A DNA stretch of 64,000 nucleotides, taken from NCBI GenBank assembly GCA_015350385.1, contig WNKI01000001.1:8604130-8668129 (forward strand), in the 5' to 3' direction. Below the pieces are notes generated by a model. The model made no database searches and was not told the DNA's origin. It saw only the letters and a list, made by a program, of their open reading frames with translations. This stretch comes from Aculops lycopersici (lineage: Eukaryota; Arthropoda; Arachnida; Trombidiformes; Eriophyidae). The translations under genes and the position numbers were made by a program. Below, in pieces: positions 1 through 11,751 of the stretch (its first letter is position 1; each line of letters starts with the position of its first letter).

Positions 1-71
<71 letters not shown>
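1..71. repeat. (TC)n microsatellite at the window edge
   Basis: Uninterrupted TC dinucleotides from the first base to about base 71; it continues beyond the window. On the minus strand this is (GA)n, the same simple repeat that recurs at 7627-7652, 11707-11750, 27447-27480 and 59636-60402. Confidence 0.97.
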
Positions 72-75
<4 letters not shown>

Positions 76-2601
76 CATTGTCCTCCTCCTCCTTTGCCAC
101 TGACAACTTTGCGCCGTCAGCTTATAATCTCTAGGCGATGAGATGTAATACAAGAGACAAAACGGGAGAAAGGAGGATTCAATCGCTCATTAGCATCGAG
201 GCTGTCGCCTCTCTCGCGCGACACAAATCCGATTTTTCAGCCCTGCCTTTGCGTTCGCTCTCAAAGACTTCTACGAAGTGAGGAGCGCCAGTCGAGCAAT
301 GGATGGACAAGTTATGTGGGGAAGTAGAAGAAACGTCAATGGAATCACCAGTCGTCCAACTGGTTGTTGGCCGATTCGTCATGAACCGGCCGACGTAAAA
401 GCTCGAGCGAAGATTTTCGCCGCGCTGGGCACCGGAAGCGCGAGCAAATGAAACCGATGGGACCGAGGAGCGAGACGGCGGCACGGACGCGAGCGAGCAA
501 ATTTGTGAAGCAAAAGCATGAGGAATTTAACTTGGATTGCTAAGCTCATGGCCGGCGGCGGTGGTTAGCAGGAGAAGAGCGCCAACAGCAATATTTACTT
601 AATGAATTCCTCCGTTCACTTTCTCGCAACTCGCGTTGGTGCCACGTGAGAAAAGAAAATAGCCTTTCTTGCTTCGGGTGCCTCCAACGGCATTTTCGGA
701 ACTAAATCAGCGGCCGAGCGGCGTGTCCCGCGTGCTTCCCAAACCACATGAAGAATATCAATTACAAAATTTATAATTGTTCAATAATAATAGTGATAGT
801 TGTAGTGATAGCATCAACCACAACAACCAGAATCAGAGCCAGAACTAGAACTATAACCAGAATTTAACCCAGAAATTAAATAGAACCAGAACCTAAATCA
901 GAAGTAGGACAAGTACCTAAACCCGGATCAGGACTAGAATAATAATAGCAACAGCAACAATAGCATCAACAAGTTTGCCGGCCGGCCAATCTCTTTCTAC
1001 CAAGCTAAAGGTAATTAAAACTCTCGATCAGCTCCCACTTTATCTCTGCTAGCCAGTTGATTTGGCTCAAGCCCTGGCCGCCAGTACCTCTTTTAAATTT
1101 TGTTAATTTTAGCCGGAAATCTAAACAAAATCCCGGTCGGCGGACACTCGTCGCAACGCCATCTATCGAAATTTTCTCAGAAACTCAAGAAATGAAGATT
1201 AATTAAGTGTGTGTTGATTGGTATTTCGCTTATCCTTTTTGTATGCTCCATTTTCAGGTTATATTCGATTCGCATTCTCTTTATTTATCTGCAGTTCATA
1301 GAGGTTCCCCGTTCGCCGCTAAGACCGTGTGTCAGGACGTTGACTAGCTAGCACACACAACGAGAAACTGTGTTAAGCGAGTGAGCTACCGAGCTGGAAA
1401 AAAGACTGTTTTTTCCTCTATTTCCCTCTCTAAGAAAGGCCATTTTTCTTACCCGGTGACAAATGCACGTTGCTCATTATGTCAGAGGAGCCATGGTTGC
1501 AATCTTCCAAAATTAATGCGCGCCCAACTGCAGATGCAACTTTATAATGAGCGCACTAATTGAAGTGAAGTGAAGTGGTTTGATGAAACCGGTGGCAGAG
1601 GAGGAGGTCGAGTTTGGATTGTCTCATCCATTCAACCACCCAACTGTCAACATTATGACACTTTCTTTTCTCGAGATCGCTAATGCTTCCACCTCTGCCA
1701 ACAAGAGTGAGTATCATCCGATTGGAGGAACTCGCAACTTTTGAATTGAAAACCTCCAATTGAAAATGGACAGAGCGAAAGGGTTAAAAAGAGTAACGGA
1801 AAGCTCGCAAACGAAGCCAAGCAGCCACTTTCATCGTCACAATCAACCGAATGACTTCCGAGGAACCAACCCGCTCGATTTGACCGAAATCGACGGCCAA
1901 ATCGAGACGCCGATGAAGAGTCAAAACAAAGGTAACTTTTTACCTCCTTTTCCAAAATCGACGAAACCCTCCGAACTCCCTTGGTGTGTCTCAAAGTCTC
2001 GCCGACATTTAACAAGCAAAGAAAAGAGGAGAGAGACTAGTGCAGTTTGTTAGTTGAGAGTTTAGAAGTCGAAAAAAGCAATCCAAGTTGCCCTCTTCAG
2101 TCGACATGATCGATGAAAAGGCGCACCACGAGGGAGTAGAGGTGCAATCGCCACTTGCTATGGCTACTGCTGCTGCTGCTGTTGACAGTTTGCCACTTTG
2201 AAAGGAAGTCGAGGGGAAACAATTTTGTCATAATCGTTGCTCGCCGCTTTGGGTTGCGCTTTAAAATGGTGTTTGCCAACGACAAACATTCCTTCAGTAG
2301 TGGAGTCAATCTTTGTGAGCAACCAAGTGGCACCAGCGAGTGGCCAAAAGGGCGAACAATTTTCCATCGATTTCCTCCAGCCAGGGAGTTCAAACTTCCG
2401 AGTGTCGTAACTTGACTCGACTTTTTTCTCTTCTTGGTTGCAACAAAAATAAAAATAAGTGACATTATAATAGATGACGCATGAGCCAACATATTTATAA
2501 GCTTAGCTCGCCTCACTATGCAGAGCAGAGTATATTAACTCGGAGGAGTATATGAGATGACAGTAAAGGTGGAAGTTGAAGGTAAAAGAAGAATGACTTA
2601 C
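72..2601. other. Intron of the PDE4 gene (downstream of the common UCR1 exon)
   Basis: No coding exon could be supported here. I looked on the minus strand for the next PDE4 exons (UCR1/UCR2 junction, the ELDWCL-type segment) and did not find them. A donor-like site near 1454 has an upstream reading frame that is closed in the needed phase. The stretch 820-930 is a degenerate CCAGAAC/TAGAAC repeat. The remaining exons of the gene must lie left of base 1. Confidence 0.6.
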
Positions 2602-2709
2602 CTGTTTATTGGCGCAGGCAAATTCGTCAGGTGAATGTAATTGTGGCGAACATTTCTCAAGCTGGCGAGTATTTGCGCGAAGGGCGTCACAATCAGCTCC
2701 TCTCCGTGG
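2602..2709 (-). CDS. dnc: PDE4/dunce cAMP phosphodiesterase, common exon (second half of UCR1)
   Basis: This 108-nt internal exon encodes a peptide beginning [20 protein letters not shown] and ending ...LPAPINR. In known PDE4 enzymes the matching segment of upstream conserved region 1 reads [13 protein letters not shown](I/V)LASLR(S/T)VR and ends in (P)SNK, so the family call is secure. PDE4 hydrolyses cAMP; UCR1 and UCR2 regulate the catalytic core and dimerisation. On the minus strand the exon is bounded by an AG after about 110 nt without any other AG, and by the strong donor CAG|GTAAGT. It begins in phase 2 (one base, then CAC for His) and ends in phase 2. The polypyrimidine tract is weak (A/C-rich), which suits regulated splicing. 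Catalytic exons are outside the window to the left. Confidence 0.9.
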
Positions 2710-5700
2710 CTATATAGTGGTTTACGGTTATATTTTCGTTTGAGTTGGTGGTTATTTTGGTTCGTTTCGGGTGGTGGTGGCACGGGGACGGTGGCCGACG
2801 GCGTTTCGTGTGCGTGTGTTGCCGTGACGCGTGTAGGGGAAAGAGAGGGAGAGAGAGTTTCCGGTTAGTTGGTTTTGGTCTCGAAGCGAGCGAGTGGCAT
2901 GTATTGCTTTGTATTGAGTTATGTAGTGTTCTGTTTAGATACGGGTACAAGCGAAAGTGACCAGATTGCCTGTCAACCTGAACCAAGGCAACAATGGTCA
3001 GCGGCGCTTTACTGAGCTAGGGAAAGAGAGAAATAGAACTTTCGCCGCTGGCCAGTTGGCCAGCGGCGCAAAAAAACAATGTGAAGGCTCGACAATATAG
3101 TTGGCAAATTGGCTTCCGCACGAAAAACCAACCGATGACACTCTCTTTCAGTTGTTCTTTTTTCCACTACCATTCGATTGCTTTCAAAACTCGCCGGCTT
3201 AATCTCGTTGCGGGAGCAGCGCGACGCTATAAGCGCCCCTGTGTGCCCTGGTGCCAAATAGTGAGAAAACGACGGATGCTTATTCGAATGCCAACCACGC
3301 GGCAAGTGCAAAAAAGTTGCCCCCAGTCCAACCGAATGGCTTTCCGACTAACTGGCTGCGTGGGTACTTGACTGCGGTGGTGAAAGTAAAGTCCACCGTC
3401 TCAGTGGCTCGGTTGCCAAGTCGAAGTTTGGAGCTAACAAATGGGCAAAATCCAGCTCGCCGTTTGGACTTCCCTAGTTGAGCTTAGAGACTGAGGTTAT
3501 GGTGGTTGTTTTTTTAGAAGGACGACGAACAAAGACGAAGACGTTGAGATCTACTTGGTTCTTGCGTCACGTGAAAGCGGAAGCAAAACTAGTCGACAGT
3601 TCGAAGAGGCGGAAAAAAGCGCAAACGAAGGGGTAATTTATGCGAACTCGCTCGCTCCTTGCTCCACTCTACTCCTTCCTGTCTCCTCTTAAAGTCTCGG
3701 GGTCTCCCGCTCATACCAACTGCAGCCGTAGCCGCGGCAGCTTCCACTGAGAGCTAGGCGAAGAGGATTTGACTTTATAACGGCGAGTGTGTGCAAATGA
3801 ATCGCTTCCGGTCGTATGCATAGGATCAGTCGTCACGTTCTCTCTCTCGCTCTCTCCATCGGCTCACTGTTATCAATCCCGGAGAAACACACACTCGTTC
3901 ATACAACACATTCATCCCACGAATTGGAGTAACTCGAGACTCCAAAATAAATCGCGCGTTCCGTTTATTTTACTTGGCGCCTGAGATTGAGGAAGTGAGA
4001 GGAAGCGAGCGAGAGGGTGGTGCTCAAAATGCGAATGACAAATTGAGGCGACTTCTCGCGTTTCCTCCTTGGTGATACTTTTGAGCTCGGGAATCGGGTC
4101 TTGAGGGTGAGAATGCAAACGCAACTTCCGCCTGCCGATCGACGCAACTCAAACTCTCGCGCTCAAGTTTTCTTTTTTAAAGCCAACCAACCGACTTACT
4201 GATCGATGTACTGACCGACCGACCGACCGACTGGCTGCGCCGTAAACCACTGGAAACGCGCGCCCAATCTTATGTGGTGCCAAGTGGAGCGCGAAATGCA
4301 GTCCCTCTTCTCATTAAGTAATAGACAAAAATGAGGAGATTCCATTAACTCGACTGCGTTGATTTTGAGGCCACTGAAGAGTGAGGCGTCACAACCGATG
4401 AGCCGCAAACTGAACCACAATAAACTAAACTCGACTAGCGAGTTGCGGCCGAAAATCAGCCGGTGCCCATTAAGTAATGCTCTTCTGTCTTCAATAGCAG
4501 CTCTATGGGTGCCGTCGTTGCAAAGACCAACAACGACATCGGCGACGTTTAATCGCCAGTTGGCGCGAGTTGCGGCTCGAGCCCCCTAGAGTCTAGACAC
4601 TAGAATTTTCGCGCTTCCCAGTGGAACAAGAGGATTTTCCGGCAGTAGGGAGTTTATTTGCTCTGTTGCGTCACTCAATTGGAGCGCACCATGAACTGGA
4701 ACTCCGTTGTTTGGGCAAAGATGGCCACCGGAATGCCAGGCAAACTGTTAAGTGCAATTGTAGTGGTCGCTACGGTGGTGGTGGCAACATAGACTACATG
4801 AAGAGGGAAGCGGACTTTTGCTGGACGTAAATGTATAGGAGGAGGCGGACGGGGAGCAAAACAATGATAGGAACAACAAATCGTTATCCTAGTGGATTAT
4901 GTTTGCAGTTGCGGACGCGCGGCAGAGCTTTGCTTTGCGTTCGGTGGGTTTCAATGGTTTTGCGGTGGAAATTGAAATCCCAACAAGCGAGCGAATGAGT
5001 GATAACAGTCTCCAACCAACCAACCAACTTTCCCCCATCTCTCATCGCACATGCAACTGGCCATTCGAATGCCAAGTGGCGCAAATCTAATGAACTGGTA
5101 TATCGGCCACAAAATCTACATGTTTTCACGCAAAATGTGCCACATTTGTTGTTGCCGAAAACATTGTTGGCAACTAAAATCCAATCCGATTCAACGCCAA
5201 ACTGTCCAGAGCAGCCGCGTTGCAAATGCAGTGTCGTCGGCCGCTTTGTTTTGCGCCGCGCGCCGGCCGGAAATAGTTCGTGCAATACTTGGTTTGGCGG
5301 TTTGCTTCAGTTCACTCTACTTTATTTACCACTCTCTCCCACTTACATTCTTATTGTTAAGCTCGCCGGCGATTTGCGAATCGCGACTTGCGGGTGAATC
5401 AACTCACCAACCACCTGATCAAGTAAAAGAGCAGTGAGCTCTCTTATCTGTCGGAAAAAATCTTCTCCCGCGAAATTCTGTTCCGGTTGCAAAGTCGTTG
5501 TTGGCCAACAGGAGCATCAGCAGCAAGAATGCCGATGAAAATGACAACAACAACAACTCGATAGAAACTCGTCCAGTTGGAAACATCATTGGTGAAAACT
5601 TTCACTCTCAATTCTAGTGATCTCACAAGCGCCGCCCACTAAGGAGATTTCGGAAATTTCCTATCGACTAGCTCGGCGAATAGAGGAGATGAAGGAGAAT

Positions 5701-6066
5701 GAGAAAAAGGGGAGAGAGAAAGCAACCCTATGAATTGCACTACATTTCCCATGTTCTACAATCAGCTGACCACACAAGACCAAATGCCAGGTGAGACAGA
5801 CATCACCGGAGAGACTGAGCCTTAAGCATTCTACCAGTTGGCCATTCATTCAACCGGAAGTGACCATTGCTCCCCTCGAATTTATCGTTTCACAGGAGAG
5901 CTCTCGATCTTGAATGACCTTTTGCTCAAAAACAGCTCGCTTGCTCGCTCGCTCTCTCTCTCTCGCTCGCTCTCTCCCCCTCTCTTCTAATAGAGAGTGA
6001 AAGTTCGAGCAAAATCAGCCTCAGAGCTAGAGGAGCAAACCAGAGAGGGTATTAAATCGCACCTAC
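2710..6066. other. PDE4 intron between the common exon and the nearest alternative first exon
   Basis: Non-coding as far as I can tell. It contains a GACC tetramer run (4213-4231), CT-rich tracts (5948-5994) and two CGGAAGT/ACTTCCG words (about 4127 and 5852). An open phase-2 stretch on the minus strand just upstream of a GTAAGT near 5316-5321 has no ATG and no convincing acceptor. I also searched for the missing UCR1 part (RRESFLYRSDSD type) and did not find it. Confidence 0.55.
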
Positions 6067-7625
6067 CTCTTGCGTTGAGTAAAGCTTTGCTGGCTTCCAG
6101 CTGCGTTGGCATTGGAGTTTATGTTGGCAGTTGTGGCGTTGAAATGATTCGACGCACTTTGCTGATGTTGCTGTTGCTGTAACTGCAGCTGGAGTTGATT
6201 ATTCTGAATTGGAGTGGAAACTATCGAGTAACCGGAAGTCGCTTGCAGCTGACCGTTGCCTTGAGAAATGAGGGGCCAGTTGTGGTTCAACATTGATGTC
6301 TGGTGCATTTGCGTTTGGCTGCCTCGAAGCGAGCAGTTTGGCGCCAGTTGATGCTGAAGATAGTAGGCGATTGAGGATCTCGTTGCAAGGCCCGCGGCTG
6401 AGTTTGGTTGCGGGGGCGTGTTGGCCTCGTTCTGGTCGCTATCATAGAGTGAGTCCCAAAAGGAGAAGCGCGATGTCGCTCCGACGCGGTGGTTGTAAGA
6501 GTGGGCGTGGTCGTGCCCGGTTCCGCCGGCCACCACAATGACTCCCGTTCGCGACGAGCCGCTTAGTCGCCGAGGCGACTGGGTGCCGAGAGCGGTGGCA
6601 CTGTAGGTCCGCGGAATCGACTGCTGGACACTGAGCAGTCGAGTCTGATGATTGGTGGCGCCAGTGGTTGTGGTGTTTTGTTGCCCAGCTTCTACTGGAC
6701 CAATTTTGGGACTTGTGCCGGATCCACTGGTGGTTGAGCCGCCACAATCGCCGGCGTCGCAACTACTGCTCAAGTTATTATTATCATTGCGCTCACTTGT
6801 CGCCAATGAAATTCTACACGAACTCATGGCTCTCGCTTGATTGGACAGTTGATTGCTAATCAAGGGATCGCTATTTAGATTGGTCTGCGACGTACGCAGG
6901 TGAACTGGCGACGCAATCACCAGGTTGCTCGCCAAAATTGGCACCGGCGTAATGAGCTTTTGCTGCTGAGTTTGGTAGTTCAAGCGCCTCGACGAGGGCG
7001 AGGCGTACAGGTAGCTACGGCGTGTACTGCCAGAAACCACCTGGTGCTGATCACTCTTGTTTGTGGGGCAAGTTGGTTGACCGGAAGTCTCGGCTGCATT
7101 GTAACTCTCAACGGCTTGGTAGCAATCGCAGCAGGAGCCACACAAACAACTTGAACTCGAGCCGGCGATTAACGTTGCTTGATTCACTCGGACTTCCGTT
7201 GGCGTCAACCTCACTTCCGGTTTGAGACGACCAGTCACCGCTGCGGCGACCTGGGAGGAGTAATCTTGAATGTTGCAATGACTTTGCAAAGTGCTCAAAT
7301 CTTGTTCATTCATCATCATCGTTTGAGTGTGCTGCGACTTGCTCGTTGTGGTGGAGGTGAATGAGGAAAACTCGCCGCTCGACTCGGAGCTCGTCGACTT
7401 GAAGGCCTCGCTTCGCTTGAGTCCAGCCACAATCGGCGCCTCAAAGTGATTACCACAGTCACCACAATCACTCATACTCTCACCTCTTTCTCCTTCTCCT
7501 GCATCAATCATCTCATCGCTGCAATTGTCATCGCCAATCCCAACGCAGATCTCTCGCCTCTGGCCGACGACACTCGTCGTCCCATCGGTCCCAACATCGT
7601 CTCGCTCACCTGGCGGCGGCGCCAT
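6067..7625 (-). CDS. dnc: PDE4/dunce alternative first coding exon A (519 codons, disordered N-terminus)
   Basis: A long open frame starts at ATGG (A at -3) directly after a (GA)n stretch in the presumed leader and ends at the donor AG|GTAGGT, leaving two bases (phase 2), which fits the common exon at 2602-2709. The product is polar: S, Q, N and T runs, with polyQ near the end. Around residue 202 it reads RRSYLYASPSS, resembling the RRESFLYRSDSD PKA-site segment of UCR1; about 20 residues later LITPV-ILAS resembles the LIVTPF-ILAS segment. Other RRxS-type sites occur. I infer an N-terminal isoform exon of PDE4; the family link rests on splice phase, position and these weak motifs, not on clear homology. 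Joining to 2602-2709 would use a 3.36-kb intron. Confidence 0.7.
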
Positions 7626-9107
7626 TCTCTCTCTCTCTCTCTCTCTCTCTCTAGCGTGGCGGTCGTGGTTTTTTCTCTATCACTTGGCGCCAAACCAAAC
7701 ACTGGAACCAACGCGCTCGCCATTTGCAACTGTCGGAAGTTCCCGAGAGAGAGAAAGAGAGAGAGGGACGAGCGACGGCGGTTGCAGCGACAGCAATTGC
7801 GATCGCAATCGCCACGACTCCTGCGAGAGCAACAACAACGACAAACGAGCAGATGGGCGACTTGTCAGCCTGTTAGGTTGCAGTAAACAGATTGTCGATT
7901 TTGTGTGTGCCACCAAAGATTTGTGGTCAATGGGGTGCTGATAGTTGAGTGGGCGCATGCGCTTCACTATGACTGCGGGGATAGCCAGAGGCTGTGTCCT
8001 AAGAGAACGGCTGAAGTTTACTTATTGCCTAGCTCTTTGGCAAGCTAGCAGCTAGTGCGCCGCTGGGTTTTGGCGACGATCGAAGTGGGTTCCCTCGCTG
8101 CGCTTCCCCCTCTTCGCTCACCTACCGCTCGTTGGTTAGCTAGCTGGCTGGCTGGCTGACAAACAACCTACTAACAAGCTAAGCGGATGAATGGCGCAAC
8201 CGGAAGAGAGGAAGCCGAAGCTACGGAGCGATCAACGAGAACGAAAACAAGGACCACTGAGCACGGGACAAGAAGCGCATCGCAAATTTATTCATTTACC
8301 TGCTAGCGTTGCTCTTTTGCCTCCTCTACCTCCTCTCTCTCCCTGCGAGAAGGGAAACGAACTCAGTTGGCTGACGAACATCGACTCTCTGTGGAAAAGT
8401 AGAAGCAACAGACGTAACGTTACAGTTAGCGAGTAGCGACACATAAATCACGACTCCAACTCCTTGTTTCCTTCAGAGGTAATGAGAAGCGAACTCATAC
8501 TGGAAGCCAAAATCTGGCTTCATGTCGCTAGGTGCCTCTTGTGTCTCTCTCTCTCGAAGATTGGTCCAAATAACCGTTGAGCCAAGTTTTCTCCCAATTG
8601 ATAGAAAACACGCACTCTGCGTTGAGCCCGCTGCAGTGGAATGGTTGTGGTGGTGGCCAGAAAGTGGTTAGTGCCGCCTAATGGCCAGGGTATAGGTAGA
8701 CGGAAGTAAATGGTAGAGCAGGTGAGCACGCGAGTAATGCGAATCGTTTACTTTGCACCCTCTTAAATCTTTCCACCGACTCGACGTCTTATTTATGCTT
8801 TTGGCTCTCTCTTTCATTTTTTCGCTATGCTGCTCTTGTTCTCTTTTGTATTGAAAGCATTTTTGCAGCAACTTACTTAGCTCTGCTCTCTTTAGTGTTG
8901 GTCCTCTAGTCTCCCTTGGCTCGCTGAACTTACTCTCTGAATCTTGAGGAGCTTGGTAAAAACTAGAGGCATTACTTTTTTGCCGGACACAAAAGCATAA
9001 CTCTAGCACGAAAGCCATACTTGAACTGTAAGTCCCCGTCTCTAATTATCGGAGTTGAGCCTTTGAGTATAATCAGTCGAAAAGGAGGAAGAGGAATGGG
9101 GTTTTAC
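7626..9107. other. Non-coding stretch with a (CT)n tract; probable promoter of exon A
   Basis: On the minus strand this is upstream of first exon A. It begins with the (CT)n tract 7627-7652, contains CGGAAGT words near 7733 and 8700, and half of the recurrent palindrome GGCAAGCTAGC at 8039-8049. A CAG|GTAAAT-like minus donor near 8304 is closed by a stop in phase 2. No gene is supported. Confidence 0.5.
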
Positions 9108-9157
9108 CTCGGGTCGCCTGATGGCGCTGGCATCTTTTGTGTGTGAGGCTCAGCCAT
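9108..9157 (-). CDS. Candidate short PDE4 alternative first exon
   Basis: On the minus strand an ATGG opens a 16-codon frame, MAEPHTQKMPAPSGDP, followed by two bases and a donor-like AG|GTAAAA. The phase (2) is the one required to join the common PDE4 exon at 2602-2709, after which the protein would continue [13 protein letters not shown]. Short unique N-termini are usual in PDE4 families. Against it: the -3 base is C, GTAAAA is a middling donor, and an open phase-2 micro-frame can arise by chance. Treat as a hypothesis. Confidence 0.3.
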
Positions 9158-10595
9158 TGGAACGGTAAGCATTAAAAAGGCGATAAGATTACCGCAATAC
9201 GAGTGAGTGATATGATATCAGAGGCAGTGATAGCGCCAACTAGCGACGCCTACCGCGAGACTAGCGACTCACTTGATGCTTGCTGGTCACGAAATGGATG
9301 TCTGTTTGTTTTCATTTAGTCTTGCTACATTATCATCTAAAACTAAAGCTAAAATTAATACTTCAAGAGAAAAGAGACCGCGATCAAGAGGACATCGAAG
9401 TAATTGCCCGAGGAAAGTTTAAGGACGACGGCGGCGACGACGACGGTAGCAAAGTCGACGACAGAGGAAAAGGACTAGCAAATGACGTAAGCGATCGTCG
9501 CGTAGTCCACCTCGCCAACTTCAGCTTGCTTGCCGTGCTCCAATTAGTGCCAATTGAGTGACACGACCGAAAGCTAGCGAGTAGCTCGCTGAGATTAAAG
9601 TTAGTTGCTTTTCTCTTCTCTTCCGTTTGCTCGCTTGCTTGTTTCGAGTGTTCCAAGTTTTTGAGTCGAGTTTCGAGTCGCTAACTGAACGGTAGCAGCA
9701 GCAGCAACAGCAGCTAGAATTTGCCTCAAATCTCTAGCAACGTGCAGCGCCGATTAGTTTGCGAACGGGAAGTTGGAAGATAGAGTGGAAATTCCAATGG
9801 CAGTGCGAGCAACTTCCGCTCATGCAACGACGATCATGACGACAGACTCAAGGTCGGAGTGGCGCCCTCGTGCGCGTGTGCGGTTTAGCACGCGGCGGCG
9901 GCGTTCATGTCGTTGGCGGCGCTGGCCACTAAGCTCAAATCTCGTGTTATTCGAGCGGCGGGCTAGTAGTCGAGGTCGTCAAGTGACTTTTAAGATAAAT
10001 CGCGCTGGCGACGACGTCGACCAAACGACGGTGGCCACTTAAAGGCAAGAGCATCCTAATGATGATTACGAGTTTGCGGCAGAGTCTGTCTCTCTTGACG
10101 ACAACGACGCCGGCGTCAACTTCAAAGTTGCTGTCGCAAACTTCACCGAGCCTGCCAAGAGAAATCTCGACGATGACAGCGAAGTCTTGGCGACGAAAGC
10201 CAGTAGTCGTGCTCGCCCTTTAACGTTGAGTATTAGTGTCGCCGGTCGTCTTCTCCTTCTCAGTTGCCACTGTCGCCATTGTCGCCGCCGCTGACGACGA
10301 CGACACAGGAAATCGTGGGCTCCAAGTTGCAACTTGCAGCATCGACAACGAAAACGAGGCGCTAAGCCCACAAGGCACTCGATGGCGTCGCCACGTCGAC
10401 GCCATCGACGGGGCGGGAGAAGAGAAGGACCATTGCCATTGGAAATGGAGAAAAGTTATGACTTTGCGTTGGCACGATAGCTACGACTTCCATCGCTAGT
10501 TTTAGTGCTTTTCCTTTGCTTCCAAGTCTCGAGGGGCCCAACAGCGAGCGTCTAAACAAAAGAGACTCGCCAACCGACTCAATGAATGGAAAACC

Positions 10596-10611
10596 GGCAA
10601 GCTAGCTCGCC
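10596..10611. repeat. Palindrome copy 1 (GGCAAGCTAGCTCGCC)
   Basis: Near-perfect palindrome with one mismatch to GGCAAGCTAGCTTGCC. It sits inside a larger inverted arrangement, AAACCGG at 10591 and CCGGTTT ending at 10620. Three more full copies follow within 2.9 kb. Confidence 0.85.
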
Positions 10612-10684
10612 ATCCGGTTTAGTCTAGTTCAGAGTGTGAGTGTTTGGAAGAAAAGCGGAGAAGTGATATTTATGATAACAATAT

Positions 10685-10711
10685 TATTACATAACAATAT
10701 GTTATGTAATA
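10685..10711. repeat. AT-rich inverted repeat (hairpin)
   Basis: ATTACATAAC at 10686-10695 pairs with GTTATGTAAT at 10701-10710 around the loop AATAT; one further T/A pair extends the stem to 11 bp. It lies in a PDE4 intron. Function unknown. Confidence 0.85.
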
Positions 10712-11262
10712 TTAGTGCCCCCCTTCGCGACACTCACTCCTTCTCCTTGGTCCTAAAATTTTTTGCTTACTAAATCCAAAAGCAATGCTATCTCTATGGC
10801 CAGTGCTACTTATATGATCGACTTTCGCGCGAGACTAACTCAGAACTGGGAGTTCCATTTGGTTGGTATGCTCGAAGTTGCACTTCACCTAAGCATTCAT
10901 TTTACTAGCAAAAAACTAGACTCACGAATCATTAGGCAGATTTTCACTTAAGCAGGCGTCGCGTACGCAGTCGACCGAGTGGCAGCGACCAGCGAGGTCG
11001 CTATGTCCCGTAGAGAAAGCATTGGATGCGAGAAAAATTTCGTCCGCTCACTCGCTCACATTGGAACTTGCGCAGCGCAACTCTGGGTATAAATCCACGA
11101 TTCACTCTACTGGCCGCAGTTTTAACTAAACTGAGATATCCACCCGCTAAAGATGAGGGGGAGAGAGAAAAGCTCCCAGGTTCCATTAGTTTTCTAGCGA
11201 GCGACTGAGTGAGTGAAGGCTAATTGTAATCTTGCTGGCATCGAGTTGAGTGAAGTCGGCTT

Positions 11263-11278
11263 GGCAAGCTAGCTCGCC
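11263..11278. repeat. Palindrome copy 2 (GGCAAGCTAGCTCGCC)
   Basis: Same 16-bp word as copy 1, including the same C/T mismatch, which suggests a shared origin rather than independent convergence. Confidence 0.85.
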
Positions 11279-11699
11279 AGACAGTTTGCGTGCGATCACG
11301 TGATTCATCGGCCGCGCGCCTCGAGGAATAAATTCAATAAATTAGTGCGGCAAACGAGAGCGCCCGCTTGTAATTTTGTGGCTCCTTATTAGTTTCTGTG
11401 GTGGTAGCAGTGGCTTTAGTTTTAGTTGGAGCTGATGTTGTTGTTGTTGCTGTCTGTTTTGACTTGCGTGCCAGTTGAATCTTCCTAGACAAGTCTACTT
11501 TTACAGTTACAGTACTCTCGCTGTCGCCTCTTGCAACGATGCCACTACACACAAACACAACAGCAACAACTGGAAACACAATGCTGACACCAACGACGTT
11601 TCAGCATGAAATCTTCTTATCACAAGAGCCAGCGTCTTGGCTAGACGTTGAAAATTTGCTTCATTCCTCGAGGATTGAGCGCAATGCACTAACTCAGGT

Positions 11700-11706
<7 letters not shown>

Positions 11707-11750
<44 letters not shown>
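11707..11750. repeat. (TC)n microsatellite
   Basis: About 21 uninterrupted TC dinucleotides after CTCTTC, ending before TGGCCAGG. Open frames across it are artefacts of the repeat. Confidence 0.95.

Positions 11751-11751
<1 letters not shown>

Noticed and set aside
1381..1563. Donor-like CCGG|GTAAGA near 1454 as the next PDE4 exon
   Set aside because: The frame in the required phase contains a stop and shows no resemblance to the UCR1/UCR2 junction.
5280..5530. Open phase-2 stretch on the minus strand before a GTAAGT near 5316
   Set aside because: No ATG, no convincing acceptor, donor preceded by AAT instead of a consensus AG; too weak for an exon.
7608..7625. Donor-like CAG|GTGAGC five codons after the start of exon A
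   Set aside because: It would leave phase 1 and remove the whole exon; the phase-2 donor at the end of the exon fits better.
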